From the NCBI RefSeq assembly GCF_900313065.1, contig NZ_OMPU01000006.1, forward strand, positions 171,852 through 235,851: 64,000 bases of DNA, in the 5' to 3' direction. Below the pieces are notes generated by a model, which saw only the letters and a list, made by a program, of their open reading frames with translations, had not been told where the DNA came from and searched no databases. Made by a program: the position numbers and the translations under genes. Positions 17,434-26,509 of the stretch are shown one piece after another; within the stretch, counting starts at the first letter, position 1, and every line of letters begins with the position of its first letter. The DNA comes from Kiloniella sp. EL199 (GTDB lineage Bacteria; Pseudomonadota; Alphaproteobacteria; Kiloniellales; Kiloniellaceae).

Positions 17434-19094
17434 TTATCTGACTCCATAGGAAGGTCGAGATTGTTATCTCGAGCACATTTTTTAGCAATTTCGTATCCGG
17501 CATCTGCATGACGCATAACACCTGTTGCGGGATCATTCCAGAGAACACGCCCTAATCGTTTGTCAGCAGCTTCTGTGCCATCGGCACAGATGACTACGCC
17601 AGAATGTTGTGAGAAGCCTATACCGACACCCCCACCGTGATGAAGAGATACCCAGGTAGCACCACCGGCTGTGTTCAAGAGCGCATTAAGCAATGGCCAG
17701 TCAGAAACAGCGTCAGAACCGTCCATCATGCTTTCTGTTTCTCTGTTCGGGCTGGCAACTGATCCTGAATCCAGATGATCACGGCCAATTACAACTGGTG
17801 CTTTAAGTTCGCCATTGCGAACCATTTCGTTAAAGGCAAGGCCCAGTTTATGGCGTTGTCCCAATCCAACCCAGCAAATACGGGATGGCAGGCCTTGGAA
17901 ATGAATGCGTTCACGCGCCATGTCCAGCCAGTTGTGCAGATGCGGATCATCCGGAATAAGTTCTTTGACTTTCTGATCCGTTTTATAAATATCCTCTGGA
18001 TCACCGGAAAGCGCAGCCCAACGGAAGGGTCCTATACCCCGACAAAAGAGAGGACGGATATAGGCAGGGACAAAACCCGGAAAATCAAATGCGTTCTCAA
18101 CGCCTTCTTCTAGCGCCATCTGGCGAATGTTGTTGCCGTAGTCGACTGTGGGGATGCCCTGTGCGTGGAAATCAAGCATAGCTTGGACCTGAACAGCCAT
18201 GGATTTCTTTGCCGCAGTCGTGGTTCCTTTGGGATCCTTCTGAGATCGTTCGACATATTCGCCCCAAGTCCAACCCTGTGGAAGATAACCATTCAGGGGG
18301 TCGTGTGCGGATGTTTGATCCGTTACAATGTCCGGGCGAACACCACGTTTGACAAGTTCTGGGAAAACATCAGCGGCATTGCCAAGTAAACCAACAGAGA
18401 TTGCTTTTTTATTCGCTACAGCGTCATTAATAATGTTGAGTGCTTCATCCAGATCATTGCATTTTTTATCCAGATAACCTGTGCGGATACGCATATCAAT
18501 GCGATCTTCTTGACATTCAACAGCCAACATAGAAGCGCCAGCCATTGTAGCGGAAAGTGGTTGTGCGCCGCCCATGCCACCAAGACCGCCAGTGAGGACC
18601 CAGCGACCGGAAAGATCGCCGTTATAGTGTTGGCGTCCAGCTTCGACAAAGGTTTCGTAAGTGCCTTGAACGATACCCTGACTGCCGATGTAGATCCATG
18701 ACCCTGCAGTCATCTGGCCGTACATCATCAGGCCGGCTTTATCCAGTTTGTTAAAGTGATCCCAGTTTGCCCAGTTTGGAACCAGATTGGAGTTGGCAAT
18801 AAGAACACGCGGAGCATCTGAGTGCGTTGGGAAAATACCAACGGGTTTACCAGATTGAACGAGAAGCGTTTGGTCGTCTTTGAGCTTTTTCAAACTCTCA
18901 ACGATTTTGTCGTAACACTCCCAGTTTCTGGCTGCGCGTCCAATCCCGCCATAAACAACCAATTCTTCCGGATGTTCGGCAACATCTGGGTCAAGGTTGT
19001 TCATCAACATTCTAAGCGGGGCTTCGCTAAGCCAGCTTTCGCATGAAAGTTCCGGGCCGTGTGGGGCACGGATTGTGCGTGTGTTCTTTTTCAT
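17430..19094 (-). CDS. hutU: Urocanate hydratase HutU
   Basis: The enzyme converts urocanate to 4-imidazolone-5-propanoate using tightly bound NAD. Family landmarks include [33 protein letters not shown] (NAD-binding), [14 protein letters not shown] and a C-terminal [20 protein letters not shown] start at the ATG at 19094 ([14 protein letters not shown]), giving 554 residues, the usual size. The longer open frame to 19157 would read through the operator region. GGAAAGTTGGAAA precedes the ATG. It is the first gene of hutU-hutH. Confidence 0.95.
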   Translation of the reverse strand: MKKNTRTIRAPHGPELSCESWLSEAPLRMLMNNLDPDVAEHPEELVVYGGIGRAARNWECYDKIVESLKKLKDDQTLLVQSGKPVGIFPTHSDAPRVLIANSNLVPNWANWDHFNKLDKAGLMMYGQMTAGSWIYIGSQGIVQGTYETFVEAGRQHYNGDLSGRWVLTGGLGGMGGAQPLSATMAGASMLAVECQEDRIDMRIRTGYLDKKCNDLDEALNIINDAVANKKAISVGLLGNAADVFPELVKRGVRPDIVTDQTSAHDPLNGYLPQGWTWGEYVERSQKDPKGTTTAAKKSMAVQVQAMLDFHAQGIPTVDYGNNIRQMALEEGVENAFDFPGFVPAYIRPLFCRGIGPFRWAALSGDPEDIYKTDQKVKELIPDDPHLHNWLDMARERIHFQGLPSRICWVGLGQRHKLGLAFNEMVRNGELKAPVVIGRDHLDSGSVASPNRETESMMDGSDAVSDWPLLNALLNTAGGATWVSLHHGGGVGIGFSQHSGVVICADGTEAADKRLGRVLWNDPATGVMRHADAGYEIAKKCARDNNLDLPMESDK

Positions 19095-19120
19095 TTTTCC
19101 AACTTTCCAATTCAGGAATA

Positions 19121-19153
19121 TGTATATACAAAATAACTTGTCTATACATCTTG
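19121..19153. promoter_or_regulatory. Probable HutC operator upstream of hutU
   Basis: TGTATATACA (19121-19130) is a perfect palindrome, and CTTGTCTATACATCTTG (19138-19153 and flank) carries a second GT-TATAC-type element, 27-60 bases before the hutU start. GT...TATA...AC elements fit GntR/HutC-family operators. The neighbouring hutC makes it the likely binder; this is inference. Confidence 0.6.
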
Positions 19154-19253
19154 TCAATATCCTGAATATGACATCTGCTGTTTTTCCTTTTCTGTTTTGG
19201 ATATAAGGTGAAAAGCTATTGAGAATATGTGTGTTTTGTATGTGGAGTTATTG

Positions 19254-20342
19254 GTGAGCATTATCCCCGATCAAAGAGAACAGCAGAGAATCGCTTTTAT
19301 AAATAATGCAGGTTGGGAAGGTGCTGCTGTTGAGGCTTTGCCTGTTGATGCTTCTGCACGATGTTATTTCAGATTAAACAAAGAGGGCAAAACGAAGATT
19401 GTCATGGATGCACCGCCGGGTATTGCTGAACCTGTTGCGGTGTTCGCTAAGGTTGGGCGACATTTATTATCTTGTGGTGTTTCGACACCGGTTATCCATC
19501 ACGAAGACATTGAAAGGGGCTTTTTATTGCTGGAAGATTTTGGCGATAATACTTACGCGAAACTTTTGAATGCGGGGTGGGATGAAGAAAAGCTCTATGA
19601 GCTTGCTGTTGATGTGTTGGTTACAATGCATTCATCTGAAAAACTGGCTCAAATTGATATGCCGCCCTATGACCTGGCCTTTTTGATCAAAGAAGCGCTT
19701 ATTATGGCGGATTGGTATGTGCCGAGCATAACGGGAACAGCGTTACTTGCTGAGGTGCGACAAGCTTATGTATCTGCCTGGTGTCAGGTTTTTAAGCCCC
19801 TTCCAGAGTTACCTATCACGTTGGTTTTGCGTGATTTTCATATTGATAATCTTATGATTCTGGATGGGCGCGAGGGTGTTGCATCATGCGGTCTTTTGGA
19901 TTTCCAGACGGCTGTGCTTGGGGCTGCGCCTTATGATCTGATGTCGCTGGTGGAAGATGCCCGCCGTGATATTGACGATGGCTTGAGGGTAAGAATGATC
20001 AATCGTTATCTCAAGACAATGGGAATAGTCAGAGAAAGCGACGAGGGGCGGACGTTTATGTCGTGGTATTATGCGCTTTCTGCTCAGCGCCATGCCAAGG
20101 TACTCGGGTTATTTACTCGTCTCTATTCGCGAGATCAAAAGGATGCTTATTTAAAACATGTAAAGCGTGTTAGCAGCTTGATGAATATCTCATTACAAAA
20201 TGATATTTTAAAACCTGTAAAGAGTTGGTTTGACACATACTTCCCTGATTATGTGATTGAGTTAGAGTCTCAAACTATTGATCAAGAAAAGGTTCTGAGG
20301 TCAGCTACTTTAACGGAAGGTTATTCTGTCTCGCTCTCTTGA
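19254..20342 (+). CDS. AmgK-like aminoglycoside-phosphotransferase-fold sugar kinase (COG3178)
   Basis: The protein has 362 residues with a choline/aminoglycoside kinase fold. The catalytic loop is LVLRDFHIDNLMIL near residue 194 (Brenner-type HxDxxxxN) and the metal-binding motif is GLLDFQTAVLGAAPYDLMSL near 216. The segment LVEDARRDI and the N-terminal PVDASARCYFRL match the AmgK group, anomeric kinases for MurNAc/GlcNAc acting in cell-wall sugar recycling. In many alphaproteobacteria this gene lies next to or fused with tsaE and is followed by the uridylyltransferase murU. Neither is here. GTG 19254 is chosen because GGAG lies 8 bases upstream; ATG 19227 has no ribosome site. The exact substrate is uncertain. 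Confidence 0.72.
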   Translation: MSIIPDQREQQRIAFINNAGWEGAAVEALPVDASARCYFRLNKEGKTKIVMDAPPGIAEPVAVFAKVGRHLLSCGVSTPVIHHEDIERGFLLLEDFGDNTYAKLLNAGWDEEKLYELAVDVLVTMHSSEKLAQIDMPPYDLAFLIKEALIMADWYVPSITGTALLAEVRQAYVSAWCQVFKPLPELPITLVLRDFHIDNLMILDGREGVASCGLLDFQTAVLGAAPYDLMSLVEDARRDIDDGLRVRMINRYLKTMGIVRESDEGRTFMSWYYALSAQRHAKVLGLFTRLYSRDQKDAYLKHVKRVSSLMNISLQNDILKPVKSWFDTYFPDYVIELESQTIDQEKVLRSATLTEGYSVSLS

Positions 20343-20422
20343 TTGTGTCTGGAGAGAACTCTGGGAGAAATACTTTTAGTAAGTCAACGTGTGACTGTTG
20401 AATGGATGTAAGGGAAATAGCC

Positions 20423-21271
20423 ATGCCATCAATTATTTCTACCCAGTCTCATGTCTGCTATGGGCATGTTGGGAATTCTGCAGCGGTATTCCCTATGCAA
20501 AAGCTTGGGATCTCTGTTCATTCTGTTCCAACGACAATTCTATCTAACCATCCTGCACATCCTAGTTTTTATGGACAGGCTATAAAGAGTGAGCTTTTGC
20601 AAGATCTGTTTTTGGGGCTGGAAGAACGCGGAGCTTTTCATGGAAGTGCAGGATTTCAGAGCGGCTACCTTGCAACGCTAGACAATGGATATGTTATTGA
20701 GCAAGCCGTAAAGCGTTTTAAAGTATGTAACCCGCAAGGAATATATTGTCTCGACCCTGTAATGGGGGATGTCGGGAAAGGTTTTTTTGTTCAAGCGGGA
20801 ATACCAGAGCTAATTACGCAGAAATTGTTGCCTCTGGCCGATATAATAACACCCAACAAATTTGAGTTTGATAACCTTACAGCGACGAGTTGTCAAAACC
20901 ATAGTGATATGGTTGCCGTTGCCCGGAAATTCATGGATAACTTTAATTTACGGTGTGTAGTGATTACTTCTGCAGACTCTGGGCACGAAGAAACCACACA
21001 TACGTTGGTGGTTCGTCCTGATGATGCAACGTTGTACTCCACGCCATTTTTACAAAATGGGCCTTCGGGTACCGGTGATCTTTTTACGGGAATGTTCATT
21101 GCCAGAATACTCCTGGGGCAGGATGAGATGGCTGCGGTCAACTTATCTTTGAATGCCGTATATTCCATAATCAAGCATACAGTGATGTCTGATTTAAAGG
21201 AGCTGGATATAATCACACATCAAAAATGTATTATCGATTCAAAGCAAGTAACTACATATAAAAAAGTGTAA
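20423..21271 (+). CDS. Pyridoxal kinase (PdxY/PdxK family)
   Basis: This ribokinase-superfamily enzyme phosphorylates pyridoxal (vitamin B6) to the cofactor PLP. Signatures are VCYGHVGNSAAVFPMQKLG at the N-terminus, GIYCLDPVMGDVGKGFFV near residue 110, ITPNKFEFDNLT near 142 and the anion-hole/catalytic-base motif GPSGTGDLFTGMF near 214. The ATG at 20423 is preceded by AAGGGAAATAGCC; the in-frame ATG at 20402 lacks a comparable site. Its 282 residues are typical. It stands alone, 80 bases after the AmgK-like gene and before a 337-base gap. PdxY versus PdxK cannot be separated by eye. Confidence 0.88.
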   Translation: MPSIISTQSHVCYGHVGNSAAVFPMQKLGISVHSVPTTILSNHPAHPSFYGQAIKSELLQDLFLGLEERGAFHGSAGFQSGYLATLDNGYVIEQAVKRFKVCNPQGIYCLDPVMGDVGKGFFVQAGIPELITQKLLPLADIITPNKFEFDNLTATSCQNHSDMVAVARKFMDNFNLRCVVITSADSGHEETTHTLVVRPDDATLYSTPFLQNGPSGTGDLFTGMFIARILLGQDEMAAVNLSLNAVYSIIKHTVMSDLKELDIITHQKCIIDSKQVTTYKKV

Positions 21272-21608
21272 ATATAAAATTATTTTCCCCGGCGTGATTT
21301 CTGTATCTTCTAGAGAGAAGGGTGAAAAACCCATTTCTATGTATGGTGAAAATATATCTTTTTGAAGGTTTTGTGTCACTCAAAATGTTGATTTTACTTG
21401 TAAATATTATTTTTGTTTGAAGTGAGTATTTTGTTTTACAATGAATTTATATAGTTGAAATTATATTTTACTAAATTTAAGTGTTTAATTTTAAAAAATT
21501 TCATTTTTACTTGTAATTTTTTCAAAACATGTCATCTATTCACTGTGAGTTAATGTAATTGAGAAAATAATTTCTCGTAATTATGTGTAAAATAGGTGTG
21601 AGGGTGTC
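21272..21608. other. 337-base AT-rich leader upstream of the sulfur-assimilation operon
   Basis: No gene is seen. The stretch is very AT-rich and should carry the promoter of cysG-fdxA. The only clear element is the palindrome at 21561-21576. No SAM or other riboswitch fold could be recognised by eye. Confidence 0.5.
21561..21576. promoter_or_regulatory. Palindrome before cysG
   Basis: GAGAAA-ATAA-TTTCTC is a 16-base palindrome 33 bases upstream of the cysG start. Its position fits a repressor or activator site of the sulfur operon. The regulator is unknown; no regulator gene is adjacent. Confidence 0.4.
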
Positions 21609-23060
21609 ATGGATCACTTTCCGATTTTCCTGTCTCTTAGGGGACAGAAAGTTGTTTTGGTTGGCGGCGGCGACTTAGCTGCCAGGAAACTGCGTTTGCT
21701 TCGTAAAGCTGATGCTGCAGTAACTGTGATCGCACCTTCGCTCTGTAGTGAAATTGAAGAGTTGGCTGCAAGTGCAGAGGTTGACCACCTTGGACGTAAG
21801 TTCCTGAACGAAGATGTAAATGGTGCAAGCCTTGTGTTTGCGGCAACTGATATTGAAGAGATTGATGCTGCAGTTGCGAAAGCTGCGCGAGCACAGGGGA
21901 TTAAGGTTAATGCTGTTGATCGCCCTGAGTTATCAGACTTCATTATGCCTGCAATTGTTGATCGTTCTCCGATTGTTATCGGTATTTCCAGCGGCGGTTC
22001 TGCACCAATTCTTGCCCGTAATCTTCGCGAGAAAATTGAAGGAATGTTACCCCCGGCGCTTGGACGTCTTGCCTCGTTTGCAGATAGTTTTCGCGGGGCA
22101 GTGAAGGGTACCATATCCAGTGGTAATGAGCGCAGAAAGTTTTGGGAAAATTTCTTTGATGGCCCTATTGCTGAATCTGTTTTGTCTGGACGTGAGGTTT
22201 CTGCCCGCGAGAGTATGCTCAGCCTGATTAATCGGAACTGGAAACAGGAAAATGCCAATGGCCATGTTGCCATCGTTGGTGCAGGCCCCGGTGATCCGGA
22301 TCTTCTGACCTTTCGCGCGATGAGGTTTATGCAGCAAGCTGATGTGGTTGTATATGACAGATTAATCAGTGATGAAATTCTGGATTATGTGCGCCGCGAT
22401 GCAGATCGTATTTATGTGGGTAAAGCACCAGGGCACCACAGTCATACTCAAGACGAGATTAATGGCATTCTTGTTCGCGAAGCACGTAAAGGACTACGCG
22501 TTGTTCGTCTGAAAGGCGGCGACCCGTTTGTATTTGGTCGTGGAGGGGAAGAAATGGATGTGCTGCAATCTGCCGGGATTGAAGTTGATGTTGTCCCGGG
22601 TATTACTGCTGCGGTGGGGTGTGCTGCGGCATCTGGCATCCCCTTAACGCATCGCGAACATGCATCAATGGTTACGTTTGTTACTGGGCAGACTGGCGAT
22701 GATATGACAGCTGCTGATTGGTCAGGGTTAATCAACAGCCGCCAAACGCTGGTTTTTTACATGGGGCTTAAAAATGCCGGTCAAATTTCTGATCGATTGA
22801 TCAAGCATGGACAGGATCCGAAGACACCAATCGCGATTATCGAGAATGGTACGCGTATTGATCAAAGGGTTCTTCCCGGGCAGCTTTTTGATGCGGCTGA
22901 AATGGTTAAGCGGCATGAGGTTACAGGCCCTTCACTGATCGTTGTGGGATCAGTCGCGGCCTATGCCGATAGATCGGATATACAGAAGATTACGACTGCT
23001 GCATTGGAAAATAAAAATACGGCTTCCTTTTTGAATGAAGTCGCCGTTGCCGGTCTATAA
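21609..23060 (+). CDS. cysG: Siroheme synthase CysG
   Basis: This trifunctional enzyme makes siroheme from uroporphyrinogen III. The N-terminal part (about 1-215) is precorrin-2 dehydrogenase/ferrochelatase, with VVLVGGGDLAARKLRLL and a dimerisation helix region. The C-terminal part (about 220-470) is SAM-dependent uroporphyrinogen-III methyltransferase, with VAIVGAGPGDPDLLTFRAM, VYDRLIS, RLKGGDPFVFGRGGEE and VVPGITAAVGCAAASGIP. Its 483 residues are near the family norm (457 in E. coli). It heads an operon with sulfite reductase, whose siroheme it supplies; DUF2849 follows 28 bases after the stop. Confidence 0.95.
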   Translation: MDHFPIFLSLRGQKVVLVGGGDLAARKLRLLRKADAAVTVIAPSLCSEIEELAASAEVDHLGRKFLNEDVNGASLVFAATDIEEIDAAVAKAARAQGIKVNAVDRPELSDFIMPAIVDRSPIVIGISSGGSAPILARNLREKIEGMLPPALGRLASFADSFRGAVKGTISSGNERRKFWENFFDGPIAESVLSGREVSARESMLSLINRNWKQENANGHVAIVGAGPGDPDLLTFRAMRFMQQADVVVYDRLISDEILDYVRRDADRIYVGKAPGHHSHTQDEINGILVREARKGLRVVRLKGGDPFVFGRGGEEMDVLQSAGIEVDVVPGITAAVGCAAASGIPLTHREHASMVTFVTGQTGDDMTAADWSGLINSRQTLVFYMGLKNAGQISDRLIKHGQDPKTPIAIIENGTRIDQRVLPGQLFDAAEMVKRHEVTGPSLIVVGSVAAYADRSDIQKITTAALENKNTASFLNEVAVAGL

Positions 23061-23088
23061 ACGGCACGTTTTGGAGAGAGTAAAGAAA

Positions 23089-23403
23089 ATGTCATTGCAA
23101 ATTATGACTGCGAACAGACTGCTGGGTGGTGGTGTTGTCTATTTGGGTGAAAATCAAGAATGGACAGATCATTTTACATCAGCAAAGGCCGTCGAAGATA
23201 AGGATGGCGCAGCAGCGTTATTGGTTGAGGCAGAAAAGGCCGAAGCAAATCAGATAATTGTTGGTCCCTACCTGATTAAAGTTGAGCGTAATGAAGCTGG
23301 TCTTCAGCCGCTTTCAGTTAAGGAAGGTATCCGGGCGAAAGGCCCAACCGTTGAGTATGGTCATGGCAGTAAGGCCAACTCTCACGGACAAGCGAAGGAA
23401 TAA
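23089..23403 (+). CDS. DUF2849 domain protein
   Basis: A 104-residue protein of the DUF2849 family, found in alphaproteobacteria between siroheme synthase and sulfite reductase. It starts MSLQIMTANRLLGGGVVYLG and has an acidic/alanine-rich middle. It has no signal peptide or membrane segment. The ATG at 23089 follows GGAGAGAG; a longer in-frame start at 23035 would overlap cysG and is rejected. The biochemical role is unknown; constant linkage to cysI suggests a part in sulfite reduction or its regulation. Confidence 0.85.
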   Translation: MSLQIMTANRLLGGGVVYLGENQEWTDHFTSAKAVEDKDGAAALLVEAEKAEANQIIVGPYLIKVERNEAGLQPLSVKEGIRAKGPTVEYGHGSKANSHGQAKE

Positions 23404-23407
23404 CGAC

Positions 23408-25060
23408 ATGTACCGCTATGACGAATTTGATTATGACTTTGTTCAACAGCGTGTTGCACAGTTTGGGGATCAGGTCGAGCGCCGTATTGAAGGTGATTTG
23501 ACCGAAGATCAATTCAAGCCATTGCGTTTGATGAACGGTCTTTATCTGCAACTGCATGCCTATATGCTTCGTGTTGCTATTCCTTATGGAACCTTTAACT
23601 CAGTGCAGATGCGTAAACTGGCCCATATTGCCCGCAAGTATGATCGGGGTTATGGTCACTTTACGACGCGTCAAAACATTCAATATAACTGGCCCGTGCT
23701 TAAGGATGTTCCAACCATCCTCAAGGAACTTGCCGAAGTAGAGATGCATGCGATTCAGACCAGTGGTAACTGCATAAGAAACACCACATCTGATCAATAC
23801 GCAGGTGCAGCAGCAGACGAGATCGAAGATCCGCGTGTATACTGTGAAATCATTCGTCAGTGGTCTTCATTACACCCGGAATTTACCTTCTTGCCTCGCA
23901 AATTCAAGGTTGCTGTGACGGGCGCAACAACCGACCGTGCTGCAATCCGTGTTCACGACATCGGCTTGGCGATTGTTAAGAATGATGATGGTGATGTTGG
24001 TTTTGAAGTCCATGTTGGTGGTGGTCAGGGACGGACACCAATGATCGGTAAGGTCGTTCGAGAATTCCTGCCGAAAGAGCACCTGTTATCTTATCTTGAG
24101 GCAATTTTGCGTGTGTATAACCAGATTGGTCGTCGTGATAACAAATACAAAGCCCGTATCAAAATACTCGTGCATGAAACAGGTATTGATGAAATCCGTC
24201 GTCTGGTCGAAGAAGAATGGAACCGGATTAAAGATACGGCGTTGAATCTGCCTTTGGAAGAAGTTGATCGTATTAACAATTACTTTGCACCACCAACCTT
24301 TGAAACGCTTGATGCGACATCTCGTTCGTTTGAAGTCAAACGCTTTGAGGATCGCAGCTTTGCAACCTGGGTGCGTGCCAATGTTGTTGCGCATAAAAAG
24401 CTTGGCTATGCCATCGCGAATATCTCTTTGAAGCCAGAAGGCGAAGCGCCGGGTGATATCACTGATGATCAGATGGAAGTTGTTGCAGATCTGGCCGAGA
24501 AGTACAGCTTTGATGAAATTCGGGCGACACATGAACAAAATCTTGTTTTGCCACATGTGAAGCTTGATGACCTGTATGATGTTTTCCTTGGCTTGCAAGA
24601 AGCAGGCTTGGCAACAGGTAATCTGGGGTTGATTTCCGATATGATCGTCTGCCCGGGACTGGATTATTGTGCCCTTGCAAATGCGCGTTCAATTCCGGTT
24701 GCTCAGGCCATTAGCAAACGTTTTGCCGATATCGAACGCCAATACGATATCGGTGAGCTGAAGCTAAAGATTTCCGGATGTATCAATGCCTGTGGCCATC
24801 ACCACGTGGGACACATTGGTATTCTGGGCGTTGATCGTAAGGGTGAAGAATACTACCAGATTACTTTGGGTGGAAATGCTAACGAAAACGCTGCGATAGG
24901 CAAGATTATCGGGCCATCATTTGCCTATGATAAAATTGTCGATGCTGTGGAAACTGTGGTGAACACCTATCTCGAAATCCGCGACAGTGCCGAGGAAAGC
25001 TTCCTTGATGCTTATAACCGGGTTGGCATGTCTCCGTTCAAGGAAAGACTTTATGCTTAA
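23408..25060 (+). CDS. cysI: Siroheme-dependent nitrite/sulfite reductase (CysI)
   Basis: This hemoprotein reduces sulfite to sulfide. The siroheme/4Fe-4S ligands are visible as CPGLDYC near residue 415 and KISGCINACGHHH near 455, and the N-terminal half carries RQNIQYNWP. It has 550 residues. The neighbours (cysG, cysH, DUF934, ferredoxin) support sulfite rather than nitrite as substrate. There is no flavoprotein cysJ nearby, so electrons probably come from the ferredoxin encoded at 26510 or from an unlinked reductase. The ATG at 23408 is 4 bases after the DUF2849 stop; the earlier in-frame start inside that gene is rejected. Its end overlaps cysH by 8 bases. Confidence 0.93.
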   Translation: MYRYDEFDYDFVQQRVAQFGDQVERRIEGDLTEDQFKPLRLMNGLYLQLHAYMLRVAIPYGTFNSVQMRKLAHIARKYDRGYGHFTTRQNIQYNWPVLKDVPTILKELAEVEMHAIQTSGNCIRNTTSDQYAGAAADEIEDPRVYCEIIRQWSSLHPEFTFLPRKFKVAVTGATTDRAAIRVHDIGLAIVKNDDGDVGFEVHVGGGQGRTPMIGKVVREFLPKEHLLSYLEAILRVYNQIGRRDNKYKARIKILVHETGIDEIRRLVEEEWNRIKDTALNLPLEEVDRINNYFAPPTFETLDATSRSFEVKRFEDRSFATWVRANVVAHKKLGYAIANISLKPEGEAPGDITDDQMEVVADLAEKYSFDEIRATHEQNLVLPHVKLDDLYDVFLGLQEAGLATGNLGLISDMIVCPGLDYCALANARSIPVAQAISKRFADIERQYDIGELKLKISGCINACGHHHVGHIGILGVDRKGEEYYQITLGGNANENAAIGKIIGPSFAYDKIVDAVETVVNTYLEIRDSAEESFLDAYNRVGMSPFKERLYA

Positions 25061-25823
25061 GGCATCGACCTTGTTACCAAAAGAAGGAAGCGCACGAGAG
25101 CGTCTTGAAACGACTAAATCCCGTGCAGCAGAATTGCTGGACAGTGTTCGGAATTTGTCGACCCATGATGCTCTTGTCCGCCTGATTGAAGGTGAATTTA
25201 AAGGCCGTGTTGCACTTGTCTCTTCTTTTGGGACAGAGTCAGCCATCCTTTTGCATCTGGTTGCTCAGGTTAATCCGGATACGCCTGTTATCTTTATGGA
25301 CACAGGAAAGTTATTTGGAGAAACCCACCGCTATCGGCGTCAGTTGACAGAGTTCTTGGGGTTAACTGATGTGCGTCAGATCTTGCCCGAAGAAGCAAAG
25401 GTTTCTGAAAAAGATCCCAAAGGTATTCTTTGGAACCAGGATACTGATATGTGCTGCTGGGTGCGTAAGGTTGAACCAATGAACCGTGCGCTTGATGATC
25501 TTGATGCTTGGATTTCTGGACGTAAGAGGTTTCAGTCTGTTACGCGCGCTAAATTAGAGCTTGTTGAAGCAGAAGGATCCCGGATCAAAATCAATCCGCT
25601 TGCCTATTGGGAGCGCGAGGAGATTACGGCCTATTTCAATAAACATAACTTGCCGCGTCATCCCTTAGAAGCTGATGGGTATCCCTCTGTTGGATGTATG
25701 CCTTGTACAGACCGGGTTGAACCGGGTGAAGATCCACGCAGCGGGCGCTGGAAAAATCAGGATAAAACGGAATGCGGTATTCACTTCCTTGATACAGGCG
25801 CTACAAGAAATAAAACGGCATAA
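25053..25823 (+). CDS. cysH: Adenylyl-sulfate/phosphoadenylyl-sulfate reductase CysH (APS-type)
   Basis: The enzyme reduces activated sulfate (APS or PAPS) to sulfite using thioredoxin. The PP-loop region is VALVSSFGTESAILLHL near residue 54. The pair MCCWVRKVEP near 133 and VGCMPCT near 218 gives the four-cysteine 4Fe-4S signature that marks the APS-using form rather than the enteric PAPS form. The catalytic C-terminal cysteine lies in KTECGIHF. It has 256 residues. The start ATG at 25053 overlaps the cysI stop, with AAGGA about 8 bases upstream; the longer frame from 24987 lies inside cysI. No ATP sulfurylase gene is in the window. Confidence 0.93.
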   Translation: MLKASTLLPKEGSARERLETTKSRAAELLDSVRNLSTHDALVRLIEGEFKGRVALVSSFGTESAILLHLVAQVNPDTPVIFMDTGKLFGETHRYRRQLTEFLGLTDVRQILPEEAKVSEKDPKGILWNQDTDMCCWVRKVEPMNRALDDLDAWISGRKRFQSVTRAKLELVEAEGSRIKINPLAYWEREEITAYFNKHNLPRHPLEADGYPSVGCMPCTDRVEPGEDPRSGRWKNQDKTECGIHFLDTGATRNKTA

Positions 25824-25927
25824 GTCTAGTGGCTTTTGTTGAATGAAATTTAACCCTAGCTGAAGCTGGAACACGTTCTAAATCAGGACGTACTGGCTAG
25901 GCAGATTAAAGAGAAAAGAGAAGTAAA

Positions 25928-26461
25928 ATGCCGCTCATAAAAGATGGACGTCAGATTGCTGATAAATGGATCAAGCTGGATGATGAAGCCGAGGTTCCTG
26001 CCGGGGCCTCTGTTATTGTATCGCTTGATCGCTGGAAGAATGAAAAAGAGACTTTGATTGACCTTGGTTTGGAACTCGGCGTTTTGCTCGAAAGTAATGA
26101 ATCTCCTGAGTTAATCGAAGATGATTTAAACAAACTCTCTTTGGTTGCCTTGAATTTTCCGGCATTTGGTGATGGCAGAGCCTATTCCTATGCTCGTATT
26201 CTGAAAGAACGCTATGGGTTTGAGGGGGAAGTCAGAGCTGTTGGGGATGTTTTATATGATCAAATTCAGCTTATGCAGCGTTGTGGCTTTGATACTCTTG
26301 ACATCGAAAGTGAAGCGACTCTTCGTTCTTTGAACAGAAATAAATCTGCGGATGTGAATGTATTCTACCAGCCCACAGGCGATGGAGAAGCAACGGCATC
26401 TTCTTTGCGTAAACGTTTGATTGAAAGCCATAATGAGCTTGGCTATAACAAAGCGTCTTAA
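25928..26461 (+). CDS. DUF934 domain protein
   Basis: A 177-residue protein of the DUF934 family, regularly found beside cysH/cysI in proteobacteria. The conserved core FPAFGDGRAYSYARILKERYGF lies near residues 78-99, followed by VRAVGDVLYDQIQLMQRCGF. It has no signal peptide, membrane segment or recognised catalytic motif. It lies 104 bases after cysH, with AAAGAGAAAAGAG upstream of the ATG. An oxidoreductase-associated role in sulfite reduction has been suggested only from gene order; the function is unknown. Confidence 0.87.
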   Translation: MPLIKDGRQIADKWIKLDDEAEVPAGASVIVSLDRWKNEKETLIDLGLELGVLLESNESPELIEDDLNKLSLVALNFPAFGDGRAYSYARILKERYGFEGEVRAVGDVLYDQIQLMQRCGFDTLDIESEATLRSLNRNKSADVNVFYQPTGDGEATASSLRKRLIESHNELGYNKAS

Positions 26462-26470
26462 TTTTATTTG

Positions 26471-26494
26471 TCAGCCATTTTAATTGTCGGCTGA
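26471..26494 (+). repeat. Intercistronic hairpin between DUF934 and fdxA
   Basis: TCAGCC (26471-26476) and GGCTGA (26489-26494) form a 6-base stem with a 12-base loop, ending 15 bases before the fdxA start. There is no T-run, so it is more likely an mRNA-processing or stability element than a full terminator. Confidence 0.4.
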
Positions 26495-26509
26495 TCACTG
26501 GAGTACGTT

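Noticed and set aside
19095..19157. Extension of HutU into the operator region
   Set aside because: The ATG at 19094 gives the standard length and N-terminus; the extension overlaps the TGTATATACA palindrome.
21272..21608. Possible SAM or other riboswitch before cysG
   Set aside because: Very AT-rich, with only one short palindrome; no recognisable aptamer core.
21614..22273. 219-codon open frame antisense to cysG
   Set aside because: It lies wholly opposite a well-supported gene, has serine/arginine-rich shadow composition and no ribosome site or family pattern.
25854..25898. CCTAGC...GCTAGG inverted repeat between cysH and DUF934
   Set aside because: Only 6-base arms with a long, poorly pairing interior; not convincing as a terminator or operator.
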